Shown in pieces: positions 11,701 through 63,194 of a stretch of DNA of 64,000 nt; the first letter of the stretch is position 1, and every line of letters begins with the position of its first letter. The translations under genes and the position numbers were made by a program. Source of the stretch: Tenrec ecaudatus (taxonomy: Eukaryota > Chordata > Mammalia > Afrosoricida > Tenrecidae); contig NC_134535.1 of the NCBI RefSeq assembly GCF_050624435.1, forward strand, positions 125,413,731 through 125,477,730. The letters are read 5' to 3'. A model generated the notes under the pieces. The model was given only the letters and a program-made list of their open reading frames with translations, did no database searches and had not been told where the DNA came from.

Positions 11701-11711
11701 GCTCAGAAAGT

Positions 11712-13370
11712 TTCTTTTTTTAAAACATTTTATTAGAGGCTCATACAACTCTTATCACAATCCATACATATATATATATATATATACATCAATTGTATAA
11801 AGCACATCTGTACATTCTTTGCCCTCATCATTTTCAAAGCATTTGCTCTCCACTTAAGCCCTTTGCGTCAGGTCCCCTTTTTTCCCCCTCCCTCCCTGCT
11901 CCCCCCTCCCTCATGAGCCCTTGATAGTTTATAAATTATTATTTTGTCATATCTTGCCCTATCCGGCTTCTCCCTTCACCCCCTTTTCTGTTGTCCATCC
12001 ACCAGGGAGGAGGTCACATGTAGATCCTTGTAATCGGTTCCCCCTTTCCAACCCACTCACCCTCTACTCTCCCAGTATCGCCCCTCAGACTCCTGGTCCT
12101 GAAGGTATCATCCACCCTGGATTCCCTGTGCCTCCAGCTCCTATATGTACCAGTGTGCATCCTCTGCTCTATCCAGACTTGCAAGGTAGAATTCAGATCA
12201 TGGTAGTTGGGGGGGAGTAAGCATTTAGGATCTGGGGGAAAGCTGTATTCTTCATCGGTGCTACATCGCACTCTGACTGACTCATCTCCTCCCCTAGACC
12301 CCTCTGTGAGGGGATCTCCAGTGGCCGACAAATGGGCTTTGGGTCTCTACTCTGCACTTCCCTCTTCATTAAGTATGGTAAGATTTTTTTTTTTGGATGA
12401 TGCCTTATACCTGATTCCTTTGGCACCTTGTGATCACACAGACTGGTGTGCTTCTTCCATGTGGGCTTTGTTGCATCTGAGCTAGATGGCTGCTTGTTTA
12501 CCTTCAAGCCTTAATGACCTCAGACACTATCTCTTTTGATAGCCGGGTACCATCAGCTTTCTTCATCACATTTGCTTATGCACCCGTTTTTCCTTGGAAA
12601 TAGCATCATGGAGGTGTACAGCCAATGATATGATTTTTTGTTCTTTGATGCCTGATAACTGATCCCTTCGGCACATCTTGATCACATAGGTTGGTGTGCT
12701 TCTTTCATGTGGGCTTTGTTGCTTCTGAGCTAGATGGCCGCTTGTTTATCTTCAAGTCTTTAAGACCACAGACACTATCTCTTTTGATAGCCAGGCACCA
12801 TCAGCTTTCTTCTCCACATTTACTTGTTCACCTGCTTTGGCTTCAGCAGTTGTGTCGGGAGGGTGAGCATCATAGAATACCAGTTTAATAGAAGAAAGCA
12901 TTCATGCATTGAGGGAGTGCTTGAGTAGAGGCCCAAGGTCCTTCCGCCACCTTAATACTAAACCTATAAATATAGACACATAGATCTATTTCCCCATCCT
13001 CATATATATATTTGCATGTAAATATCTTTGTCTAGACCTCTATAAATGCCCTTTGCCTCCTAGCTCTTTCCTCTATTTCCCTTGACTTTCATCTTGCCCT
13101 ACTAGCATGCTCCGTCCCCACCTGGGTTACAGCTATACCTCTTCTTTATGTAACCTTACCCTTGATCATTCCCTACCAGTCCTGCCACTCTCCGCTCACC
13201 ACCAATTTGGATCCCATGTTGTTCCCTTGTCCCTGGATTTATTAACACCACTTCCTTACCCCCACCTACCCCTATCCCAAGTCCCCCTGGAACTGTCGGT
13301 TCCGTTGTTTTTCCTCCAGATAGTTCATCCAGCCTACCTTATTCAGACAGACCTGTGGAGATAATAACAT
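11712..13370 (-). mobile_element. Longest L1 3'-UTR copy, antisense
   Basis: About 1.65 kb, beginning ACATTTTATTAGAGGCTCAT and including the inverted GTCATATCTTGCCCTATCCGG, GGGAGGAGGTCACATGTAG and ACTATCTCTTTTGATAGCC blocks. The segment at 12430-12660 is repeated at 12678-12900 (period 248 bp). The right end (13100-13340) holds the UTR part that resumes after the filler at 3336, so this copy serves as reference for that deletion. All open frames in it are incidental. Confidence 0.7.
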
Positions 13371-13564
13371 GCACAAAAACAAGACAGAGGAAAACAAAGC
13401 AACAGCGTACAACCAGACAACAAAAACCTGTTCAATTTTGGTGATTTGTATCCCAGTTACATAGCTTCCAGGATCACAACAAAACACAAGCACCACAATT
13501 AGACAAACTGATAGACCAGTGGTGGACATATATGTGTGTGTACGTATGTGTATATATATATATC

Positions 13565-13745
13565 AACCAGCACAGTGATATCAAGTCAATTCTGACTCAG
13601 TGACCCTATAGGACAGAGTAGAACTGCTACTGTGGTTGTAGAAAGTCTCATCTTCCTTCTTTGGAAAGGCTGGTCAAGTCTAACTGTTGACTTTGACGTT
13701 AGCTCTTCAATGCTTGACCCACTACAACCAGAGCGCCATGTAGAA
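13565..13745 (-). mobile_element. AfroSINE
   Basis: ATTCTGACTCAGTGACCCTATAGGACAGAGTAGAACTGC is followed by a degraded tRNA-like part ending CCAGAGCGCC. A TA-rich run (13540-13563) precedes it. Confidence 0.7.
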
Positions 13746-14106
13746 CACAATGCTTTCAAATTCAACTTTTTCCAAATGTAAAATTCAGTAAAACAAATTA
13801 CATAAATCACGTCATTCACATCTGAACTCTGACTACTGAAGAGTAGGATTTTCTAATATTGCTAAGGGGTTATAGTTGGGTTATCATTGTTAGGTTCCAT
13901 CTAGTAGATTCTGACCCATAGTGACCTTATACACAAAAGAAGGAAACACTGCCCGGTCCTGCACCATCCTCACAATTGTTCCAATGCTTGAGCCCGTTGT
14001 GACAGCCGCATTGTAAACCCATCTCCATGAGGACCTTCCTCTTTTGCTGCAGTATGTTGCATAATCTCTTGACTGTTGCTTCCATGCACACTGGCTGTAC
14101 TTTGCT

Positions 14107-14459
14107 TCTCCAAAAGTAAGACATCCCCCGAAAATAAGACCTACGTGCAGTTTTGCCTCTCACTGAAATATAAGGCATCTCCCCAAAATAAGACCTCCCT
14201 GAAAATAAGGCCCCCTGAGGCAACCGTAACTCTGGACTCTGGACCATAGGGAGGGTGCTGCTGCGCAGTTCACTGTTAGCCACAGCGCAGCCAGAGCAGA
14301 CAGAAAGTCCGAGGTCTCTTTTAATAAATCAACATAACAATAAACAAGAAATGTGTGCCGTATTCTTCTTCATGGAAAAATAAGATATCCCATGAAAATT
14401 AGACCTAGTGCATTTATGGGAGAAAAAATTAATATAAGAAACTGTCTTATTTTTGGGGA
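14107..14459. mobile_element. MITE-like DNA transposon, 353 bp
   Basis: The ends TCTCCAAAAGTAAGAC and GTCTTATTTTTGGGGA are inverted repeats matching at 14 of 16 positions. Internally it repeats AAAATAAGAC-type motifs and has AAATTAATATAAGAAACTG. RTE sequence continues on both sides, so it is an insertion. Similar dispersed sequences with AAAATAAGACCTAGTGCAT occur in other mammals; I do not know the family name. Confidence 0.55.
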
Positions 14460-15452
14460 AATTCAAGCAAGACAAAATCCTTGACGACTTAAATTGCTTC
14501 TCCATCTATCATGATGTGAGATTTTTGGCCTTCTTTACGTTGAGTTGTAATCCATATAGAAGACTTCAATCCCTGATCTTCATCAGCAAGTGTTTCACCT
14601 CTTTCTCACTTTCAGCAGGCAAGTTGTGTCAGCTGCTAGGCTGTTAAGAAGTCTTCCTGCAATGCTGATGCCACATTCTCCTGCATATAATCCAGCTTCT
14701 CTAATTATTTTCTCAGCATTCAGATGGAATAAATATGATGAGGGATACAACCCTGCTGCACACCTTTCCTGATTCGAAACCATGTGGTTTTTCCCGGTTC
14801 TGTTCCCACAACTGCTTCTTGATCCATGTAGTGCAAGTGCCGCATGAGAACAGTGAAGTGTTCTGGAATTCTCATTCTTCTTAGGTTATCCACAATTTTT
14901 TATCATCCACACAGTCAGATGCCTTAGCTTAGTCCAAAAAACACAAGTAAACATCTTTTGGGTGTTCTCTGCTTTCAGCCAAGGTCTACCCAACATCTGC
15001 AATGATATTGCTTCTTTCACATCCTCCTCTGAATCCAGCCGGGACCTCTGGCAGCTCTCTGTCACTGTATTTCTGCAACCACTATTGGATGATCTTCAGT
15101 AGAATTTACTTGTACATGATGTCAGTGATATTGTTCTATAATTTGAGCATTCTGCTGAGTTACTTCTCTTTGGAGTGTGTAAATATGGATCTCTTCCAGG
15201 CAGTTGGCTGAGTAATTGTCTTTCAAATTTCCTGGCATAGATGAGTAAGTGCGTTCAATGCTTCATTACACTGCTGAAACATTTCCACTGGTATTCCATT
15301 AATTCATGGAATCTTGTTTTTGGCTAATGCTTTCAGTGCAGCTGGACATTTCCCTTCAGCATCATTCAATATTTTGCTCAGAGTCTTTTCAATACTGCAA
15401 TGCAAGGCTTGACTTTTTTCTTGAGTTTTTTCAGTTTAAAATACACTGAGCA

Positions 15453-15797
15453 CATTTGTACATTCATTGCTGTCATCATTTTCCAAACATTTGCTCTCCA
15501 CCTACGCCCCTATTATCAGCTCCTAATTTTTCCCCTCTCTCCCTGCTCCCCTCTCCCTCATGAGCCCTTGATAATTTATAAATTATTATTTTGTCATATC
15601 TTGCCCTGTCCGACGTCTCCCCTCACCCACTTTTCTGTTGTCTGTCCCCCAGGGAGAAGGTCACATGTAGATCCTTGTAATCGGTTCCCCCTTTCCAACC
15701 CACTCTCCCTCTACCCTCCCGGTATCGCCACTCACAATTGATATACGTATGGATTGTGACAAGAATTGTATGAGCCTCCGAGAAAATGATTCAAAAC
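15453..15797 (+). mobile_element. Twin-primed (5'-inverted) L1 3'-end insertion
   Basis: The left ~280 bp (15453-15733) is L1 3' UTR in reverse. The right ~60 bp (ACAATTGATATACGTATGG through GAGCCTCCGAGAAAATG) is the adjacent final part in forward orientation. The flanks TACACTGAGCA (15442-15452) and TACGCTGAACA (15798-15808) agree at 9 of 11 bases and look like the target duplication. That arrangement is the signature of twin priming. Confidence 0.7.
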
Positions 15798-16789
15798 TAC
15801 GCTGAACATGTGCTTCATTTTGATTTTTAAGTTCTGTCTTTTCACATTTCATTATAACATTTTCCTGTGTCTTGTTGAGCTGTCCTTTGCAATTTTCTTT
15901 TCAGTTCTCTGACTTCATCCCTTCTTCTACATGCTTTCGCTACTCTACGATTAACAGCAAGTTTCTGTCTCTTCTGACATCCACTTCGATCTTTTCTTTC
16001 TTTCTTGCCTTTAAAATAACCTTTTGCTTTCTTCATGAATGATGTTCTTGATTCTTGTTCCTCCCACAATTAATCAAGTCTTCTGTCATTATTGTTCAAT
16101 GTGTCAAATTTGTTCTTGAAATTCATGTGGGTAGACTCAAAATCATCTTTGACTCTTGTGAACTTGATTTCACTTTTCTCGGTTTCAAGCTGAACTTACA
16201 TTTGAGCAACTGATCATCTGTCCCATGGTCTGCAGTTGGCCTACTTTTAGCTGCTAATATGGAGGTGCTCGCATGTCTTCCCACAGGTGCAATAGATTTG
16301 ATTTATATGTATTTCATCTGGAGATGACACATGTATACAGCACCATTTGTGTTGTTCAAAAAATGTATTTACTATGAACAAGTCCTCAATCTTGAAAAAT
16401 TCTATCATGCAATATCTCCAACTTTGTTTCTATCACCAAGTCCATATTTTACAACTACTTCCTTCCTCTTCCCTCCCTCCAACTTTAGCATTCTAATCGC
16501 CAGTATTTATTAGTGCATCTTGTTTATTTGATCAATTTCTGACAGAAGTTGTTGGTAGAATTCCTAGTTCCTTCAACACTAGCTTTGGTGGTTGGTGCAT
16601 AAATTTGAATAATGGTTGTATTTATTGAATATCCTTTAAGGTGGACAGATATAATCCTATCATAGACAACAGTGTACTTCATGATTGATTTTGCATACGT
16701 TGGATATATATAAATCTCCTGATGATTCAAGTCACTGGAGAAGGACATCATTTTTGGTAAAGTAGAGGGGCAGCTTAAAAGGTCCTGAA

Positions 16790-17032
16790 GGAGATGGATG
16801 GACACCAGGGCTGCCACAGTGGGCTCAGGTACAGGAACAATGGTGAGGCCGGTGCAGGAACCATGGTGAGGCCGGTGCAGGAACCATGGTGAGGACGGTG
16901 CAGGAATCATGGTGAGGACGGTGCAGGAACCATGGTGAGGACGGTGCAGGAACCATGGTGAGGATGTCTTGCACACAGTTGCTATGGATTGAATTTGACT
17001 CGATGGCATGTAGCAATAACAACAACAGCTGA
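16790..17032 (+). mobile_element. RTE 3' end, sense, with internal minisatellite
   Basis: The left flank CAGGGCTGCCACAGTGGGCTC and right flank TTGAATTTGACTCGATGGC then AATAACAACAACA are the RTE 3' tail in forward orientation. The middle is expanded into a 23-bp tandem repeat (16832-16963). Open frames running through it on the minus strand are repeat artefacts. Confidence 0.65.
16832..16963 (+). repeat. 23-bp minisatellite, about 5.7 copies
   Basis: Units begin CAGGAACCATGGTGAGG; starts are near 16832, 16855, 16878, 16901, 16924 and 16947. Units differ only at a few positions (GGCC or GGAC; AACC, AACA or AATC). It arose inside an RTE 3' end. Confidence 0.9.
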
Positions 17033-17034
17033 TT

Positions 17035-18060
17035 GTTCCTCTGTCATTTGTTGAAAAATTATTCTTTGTCAAAAACTCAGTAGTTAAGTCTATCTTGATC
17101 TATTTCTGAACTCTGTACACTGTTTCACTAATTTACATACATATATATTTGTTCTAACAGAGTTCTGTCTTGATTTCTGTAGCTTTATAATAAGTCTGGA
17201 CATTGAGTAGTGTTAGTTATCCACCTTGTTCATCTTTTTCATATGTGTTTGGTCAATTTCAGGTACTTTGGTTTCCAAGTGAAAGTAAATTTCATATCAG
17301 TCAATTGTTAGCCCCAAATCTGTGCTATGATATTTATTTTGTATACATTAAAATTATATATCTGCTTAAAAGCATATAAAAGCTAAACCAAATAAATTAT
17401 ATATCTACTTGAATATGATCTTCCAACATACAAACACAGTATATCTCTCCATTTCTGTAGGTCTTTTTTAATTTCTCTGAGCAATATTTTATGTCTTTCC
17501 CATACTTTGAAATATATTTCATGTGATTATAGCTGGAATTAATATTTTTATTATGATTGTTTGCTGCTTGATATTTTGATGTTCATCTTATATCCCCAAA
17601 CCCTGCTAAGTTTTATTTTGTCCTAATAGTTTTTTAGATTCCATCTGATTTTCTACACAATCATGTCATCTAGAAAGATAGTTTTACATTTTCTTTTTGA
17701 ATATGGATATGGTCCACCCGTTACAAAAGAGATCACTTCCTGGGTGTGTCTTCAAGTCTAATTTTTTGGTAAGTTGGAATAAGAGCATATAGTTCCTATT
17801 TAATTTTATTTTCTAATTGTGAGATTATATTGATCTATTCCTAAAGTCTTTGCACTTCCTCCTTCATCTATACATCTTTTTAGTCTATGGAGTGCTGTCT
17901 TGAATCCTATGACTTTATAATAAGTTTGGACCCAGCGTAGAGCTAGTTATCCACCTTGTTCATCTTTTTCATATGTGTTTTGTGCATTTCAGGTATTTTT
18001 GTTTCCAAGTGAAAGTAAACTTTGAATGAGTCAAAAATTGATGTTGATTCCATATTTTGG
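17035..18060 (-). mobile_element. L1 ORF2 fragment (3' part), antisense
   Basis: The phrases TTCCATCTGATTTTCTACACAATCATGTCATCTAG and TTTTTGAATATGG match the reverse of mammalian L1 ORF2. A ~140-bp part at 17161-17300 recurs at 17891-18035 (period 730 bp), so two overlapping fragments or an internal duplication are present. No open frame of useful length remains. Confidence 0.6.
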
Positions 18061-18209
18061 ACTGTGATATACATTCATACATGTATATATTCTTTAAAAG
18101 CAAACAATAAATCCCTCCAATTCCTATTCTTCAAATCCAAATAGTGGTTTGAGTGACTTAAATAAAAAAGGACCCAAAGTAAAATTGAAATGAACTTGAA
18201 GTCTTTAAT

Positions 18210-18412
18210 GACAAGCAAGTTAATCTCAAGCAAGCAAAACGAATTGTGAAGTTGGTGGTTGAGCCCAGCAGTTTGCTCCACAGCACACATATGAGGCTGC
18301 TGTTCTCATAAAGATTCAGTCTCAGAAACCCTAAGGAGCAGTTCTGCTCCATCCTATAGGTTCTTTGTGAGTCAGAATTGACTTGATGGCAGTAGGTCTC
18401 CTTTGGGCTAGC
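18210..18412 (+). mobile_element. AfroSINE
   Basis: Sense copy, 3' half clear: CAGTCTCAGAAACCCTAAGG, CAGTTCTGCTCCATCCTATAGG and GAGTCAGAATTGACTTGATGGCAG. Confidence 0.7.
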
Positions 18413-18559
18413 GAAAGTAATTTTGATAACGTGTTGCAAGTATGGCTTGGTTCAGAATGTGTCAGAATGGGCCCCATGGCAGAGAGCGTGAGCATGAGGG
18501 TTGGTTCCGACATTTCAAAACCAGCGTAAATTTATATAACATCAAAGGGCAAGTACGAA

Positions 18560-18930
18560 TTGTCCACATGTTAGTAATGTGAGAACTATCCACATTTCTT
18601 TTTCTTGTGGGATTACAATGGATAAAATATCTTGTACTATGTTGAGTAGAACCAGTAGGAATAGATTATGGGGCAGATTTTTCATAAGTGTCTTTTATCA
18701 GGTAGAAAAAGCCCCTTTCTATACCTACTTTTCTGAGAATTTTTTTTATCAGAAATGGATTTTTGTCAAAGGACTATTTTATAACTTAGGTCTCTCAGGA
18801 TGATTAAATCATTTTTTTATTTTTAGTTTTTTAATATAATGATTTTTGTTAATCTCTATTTGAATGTTAAACTAAACATAGATACATGAACATGTAGTCC
18901 ATTATTTTCCCTCTTTACTTTGAACATATG
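18560..18930 (-). mobile_element. L1 ORF2 fragment, antisense
   Basis: TTGTACTATGTTGAGTAGAA, TTTTATCAGGTAGAAAAAGC and GAATTTTTTTTATCAGAAATGG are the reverse of a well-conserved L1 reverse-transcriptase stretch. It probably belongs to the same L1 as 17035-18060, split by the AfroSINE at 18210-18412. Confidence 0.5.
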
Positions 18931-19440
18931 TTCATTATTGTTTTTGTGTTTCTCTTAATTGATTGGATTTTTTTAGTGTTAAATCATATTTTGTTAATTG
19001 TTTTACCATTTGTGGAAATAGTAATATTCATGATTAATTTTCTTGTTATCAGAAAAAATACTAGTGGTATCTATAGAAAACCTAAGCAAACTTATTTATT
19101 ATCCAGTTATGGAAATGAAACTAGTTATTTAATTATGTTTATGCTCAGTTGGTTTTATCTTTTTGACATAGTATAACTATATAGCAATAACATTTTTTGT
19201 GTCTCACACATTAATCACAAAGTACAAACCATTTATTTCAACAACAGTATAAGCCGCTTAGTTCCTTTATTCTTTGTAAATCCACAGAGAATATTTCTCA
19301 ATTTCCTCTGGTTTTTTCATGTCCCATGTTGAAGAAAACATGATCATGGAAGGAAACCTCAGCTCTTTTAATGACTTCCCTTTTGGTTGACTCCACCTCC
19401 CTTTTGCAGTCTTCCCATTTCTTGTGGAGGTGAGGAGACT

Positions 19441-19530
19441 TCAGAATTCTTAAAGTCATCATCTTCAGGAGAACATTTCTAGGGGAAAATACAAAAAGAA
19501 TCATAACACCTGGGGTTGGACAGATCTAGG
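19441..19530 (+). other. CD163: CD163 5' untranslated region (approximate)
   Basis: The stretch with GAATTCTTA at about 19442 and AGAACATTTCTAGGGG at 19470-19485 resembles the human CD163 leader as I remember it. It runs directly into the exon 1 ATG at 19531, with no intron evident. The transcription start is placed near 19440 only by that resemblance. A TATAAG lies near 19250, too far upstream to be the TATA box of this start. The promoter itself could not be defined further. Confidence 0.55.
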
Positions 19531-59884
<40,354 letters not shown>

Positions 59885-60013
59885 TTCAGATGATTTTAAT
59901 TCCATTGAACTAATGTCTGTGTCTAAATCTCTTCCCATGTCTGAAATGAAAAAGGTTACCATTCTGAAGCATAATAAGAAGGAAATGCGAATTGGTATCC
60001 CAGTGAGGTGAGC

Positions 60014-60019
60014 AATAAA
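60014..60019 (+). terminator. CD163: Polyadenylation signal AATAAA, proximal
   Basis: A canonical AATAAA lies three bases after the human-like-frame stop codon, followed by T-rich sequence (GTTTATTCATTATCATTGTTC) and TGTG near 60050. It would give a very short 3' UTR. Further AATAAA hexamers occur at 60482-60487 and 60576-60581 and may serve a longer UTR. Confidence 0.4.
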
Positions 60020-60481
60020 GTTTATTCATTATCATTGTTCAATACAGATGTGTTCCTGAGAACTTCTTTGATCTTAATCAGTATTTTGCCTGAAGTTCTC
60101 GGTCATGGTGGTGGCATGATGCCTTTCAGTTAGGAGTAGATGAGAAGAAGTGAGGAATTGACTTTGAGTGTTATGCCAAAGGATAATAAGGAAACTTTTT
60201 ATCAGAAAAGCAGAGAATAAATTCAGATATTGAAATAAAAGAGGCAGTTTTCCAAGAATCATTACTGGGACAAAGGTAGTTAATAGTGAAAAAAAATGGT
60301 AGTTAATAGTGTTCTCACTATCTACTTCCATCAACTCTTACTTTGACTACTGATTATCATGTCACTCCATATAGGCTGCTAGCAAAATATGAAAAATCAT
60401 AGCTCCAAACATCAATTTAAGGCTCATATTCAAAAACATTCTCATGTATATACATAAAAATGCTTCATTAAATGAACTGAA

Positions 60482-60581
60482 AATAAAGTTTTAACTTGAG
60501 GGACAAAAAATACCTATATAGTGTCATGAACATTCATTGAATAATAATGTTTTAAGATTTTACTAATAAGACAGTAATAAA
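60482..60581 (+). terminator. CD163: Distal polyadenylation signals (two AATAAA)
   Basis: AATAAA occurs at 60482-60487, followed by GTTTTAACTTGAG, and again at 60576-60581. They lie about 0.6-0.7 kb past the stop codon in DNA without a recognised repeat, a reasonable place for the end of the main CD163 mRNA. Use of either is inferred. Confidence 0.35.
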
Positions 60582-61220
60582 CTACAAATGTTCATTTATC
60601 CAGTAACTTAGAGATGATGGGTATAAAATTAAATTGATATGCAAAAATGACACAAAATTATATAAATATCTGATTAAACTAGGACATTACTATAGAAAAG
60701 ACTTTATATTAGGAAAGCAAATTCAAGAGAATAAATTGTGGAATAAGTACAGGTAAATCAAATTAATAATTATATATATAGTAATTAAAAATTATACTTG
60801 GTTTTATTAAGGTGAATAAATACCCTTCATTTTTCACAATGGGAAAGAAATGAATCTATTTTTTAGAACAAAATAAGATAATTTTTGAAAACTCCTGTTT
60901 ATTTAAAACATGCATGCAGTCTATTTCACCAATAATTCACTTTGAAACTGTCTAGAGAAATGTATTAGAAATGTGTTACAAACATTTGACCAAAAGAAAA
61001 TTTGCTTCCAAATGTACACATAATTTGGGAGCATTATTGGAAAGAAAGAATGTATATGTGCATATATGTATGTGTGAGTAAATGTTCCTGAACTGAATCT
61101 TTATATGACTATATGAGGATAAATTTTAAAAGTATTGCTAATAGGATTTCCAGTTCATACATGCATAGATTGAGTCCCAACAAAGCATGTTTAAACATGT
61201 CTCTGAAATCAGCAGATGGT
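60582..61220. other. CD163 3' flank
   Basis: AT-rich sequence with no feature recognised beyond the possible polyadenylation signals before it. Confidence 0.5.
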
Positions 61221-61224
61221 TTGC

Positions 61225-61395
61225 AGACAAGCTACCTCAGTGGTTACGAGTTGAGCTGTGAGCCACAGGGCCGGCAGTTTGAAACCGCCTGCATCCCCGC
61301 AGGAGAAAGATGGGCTTTCCACTCCAGTAAACAGTTACAGTCTGGGAAACCACAGGGTCACTAGGAGTCAGCATGGACTGGATAGCAGAGAATTA
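61225..61395 (+). mobile_element. AfroSINE
   Basis: CTACCTCAGTGGTTACGAGTTG, CCGGCAGTTTGAAACCGCC, GGGTCACTAGGAGTCAGC and ATGGACTGGATAGCAG. Confidence 0.8.
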
Positions 61396-61489
61396 GTCTC
61401 TCCAACGTGCTTCCAAAAAGAAAGAAAGAACTTTTTGTGACATGGAAAACAATGATTTTGAGGTAAAGGCTACTTAATCAAGCTTTTAC

Positions 61490-61875
61490 AAAACTCAAGT
61501 GGACATCTTTCCAAAGCCTGAAAGCTTTGCAACATGTTTACCAGATGCGGCCCCACGTAAAACTGTCCATGCATCAGGCGTGTTAAGAAAGAATCATGAA
61601 GATGTCACATGTAAGTCAAGAAAAGGGAAGACTACCATCCTCAACGTGAGGAAATCGTGGCTGACGTTATGAAACCTGTGGAAATGGCTGTAAACTTTAC
61701 CATAGCTACGGAAGTTGGAATCTCACAGGGTTCAGCATTTTCCATTTTAAGCAAACATCTTGGCCTCAACAAGCTTTTTAAATTTTTTTTGCCTTAATTG
61801 CTACTGAAAGCGTTGTGCGAAAATCAGCTAATTAAAAGAGCTGATCTTTCCTTCAGTAGTTTAGGCAAGATCGAA
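61490..61875 (+). mobile_element. Mariner-like transposase remnant
   Basis: The frame at 61654-61776 reads AVNFTIATEVGISQGSAFSI then LSKHLGLNKLF. This has the second helix-turn-helix pattern of Tc1/mariner transposases (IA-E-LGIS-GSV-IL---LGM-K). After a T-rich gap, KRADLSFSSLGKIETA continues in the style of the family. Upstream, VHASGVLRKNHEDVTCKSR lies in another frame. Broken by frameshifts; no terminal repeats were found. Confidence 0.45.
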
Positions 61876-62449
61876 ACTGCGTAAGAGGAATTTTTTTTAG
61901 ATCAATTTACTGGGGGTTCTTAAAACTCAAGGGATAAGTCAGTGGTAGTATTGGGCTAGTTTGCACTGATCCAGTAGAACTGATACCTAATTTTCTTATT
62001 GAGTTCGGTGAATTGGTTGTTAAAATGGTGCTTTAATCAGGGCTTTCTGAAAGATGGACAACTGGGGAGCCAACTAAAGTGGAAATCACTCATTTCCATT
62101 CCCGACTTAAAAAACAACAACAAACCTTCATCTGTGTAACAGTGTAGGCTAAGCACCTGTTAACGTTCACTCCGTCCATAGGTATAAAGTATTAGATGCA
62201 ACTCTCCTTGGCATATTTATCTATTCATTTCATAAAACTCATTATACCTTTAATCAAATACGACATCTTAATCACTTGCATTTGTTACTCCAGTAAAAAA
62301 CAAACAAACAAACAAACAACAAAAAACCCCTATAACATAAAGAGAAAACGAGCCAATCAACCAGAGGGTGACACGCTATTTCTTTAACTGGTTGAACATT
62401 AAGCAGCTATTTCTGGTAAAATGACTGCCTATTCCTTCTATCTGCTTCT

Positions 62450-62770
62450 TCTTCCCCCTGTTTCTTCTTCCTTTGAGTCATGCCCCACCAGCAAATGGCA
62501 GTGCCTTCACACCGGAGGAGCGCATCTTCTGACATGATATCAGACCATGCTCCACTGTTATTCCCCCGCAGTGGCTAGTCCTTCAGAAATGTTCAACGCA
62601 TGGCTTCTTTCTAGTTTGTTCTTAGGTTGGAAGCTCCACCGCAATCTGGTCACCATTACTGACCCTGCTGGTATTTGAAACACCGGTGACTTAACCTCCG
62701 GCATGACAGCAACAGGCAAGCCACCACAGCATGACACACAGCGAGGAGGAGCGTTAGAGAACTAGAACTC
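62450..62770 (-). mobile_element. RTE 5' end fragment, antisense
   Basis: GAGTCATGCCCCACCAGCAAATGG, AGGTTGGAAGCTCCACCGCAATC and CCCTGCTGGTATTTGAAACACC parallel the 5' part of the RTE at 49300-49640. An AACAAACAAAC run lies just upstream at 62297-62320. Confidence 0.6.
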
Positions 62771-63194
62771 CTGTCTTCAGAAGCACATAGGCTCAAACGG
62801 ATGCTGTGTCTCGAAACAACCGCCTCACATTTTGATAGTTTTGTTTAGTGAAGGTTTTTAGGATTTTGTAGCAGATATTCAGAACACATAGAAACATTGT
62901 ATAAACATAAACCTTGCTTACTTCTTAATTACATGTAAATTTTAAGCAATCACAATGGAGCTAAGTAGAAGATGGGTTGACATTTTAAAGAGATTTTGTA
63001 GATGACTCTATCAAACAGATGAGACTTTTATCTGCACACCGTGGAAAAGATGTACGAAATATTACAGTAATACAGAAAAGGAAGTAGCTATGTGTGCCTA
63101 AGAAAGTTGGAGGAAATTGTGAAGATGTGATGCTCAAGTTAAACATTAAAAATGAATGAAAAATAATTCCATGTAAAGGGCATAGCATATTCAG

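Larger units (their letters stand above)
13880..16720 (-). mobile_element. BovB-like RTE LINE, interrupted by a MITE and an L1
   Basis: Starts with the inverted 3' tail (ATCATTGTTAGGTTCC) and ends in the endonuclease region (TAAGGTGGACAGATATAATCC). In reverse, 15842-16069 encodes the basic linker between endonuclease and reverse transcriptase (LKRKLQRTAQQDTGKCYN). It is interrupted by a MITE-like element at 14107-14459 and an inverted L1 insertion at 15453-15797. The frame is heavily broken. Confidence 0.75.

Noticed and set aside
16832..16963. Regular repeats that might suggest a CRISPR array
   Set aside because: Units are contiguous with no spacers, in a vertebrate genome; it is a minisatellite.
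16524..17072. 182-codon minus-strand open frame with internal repeats
   Set aside because: It runs through the 23-bp minisatellite and RTE fragments; the repeat keeps it open by chance.
1..19400. A second gene upstream of CD163 (for example a 12p13 neighbour)
   Set aside because: All longer frames fall in L1, RTE or other repeats, and no conserved exon with splice sites was found.
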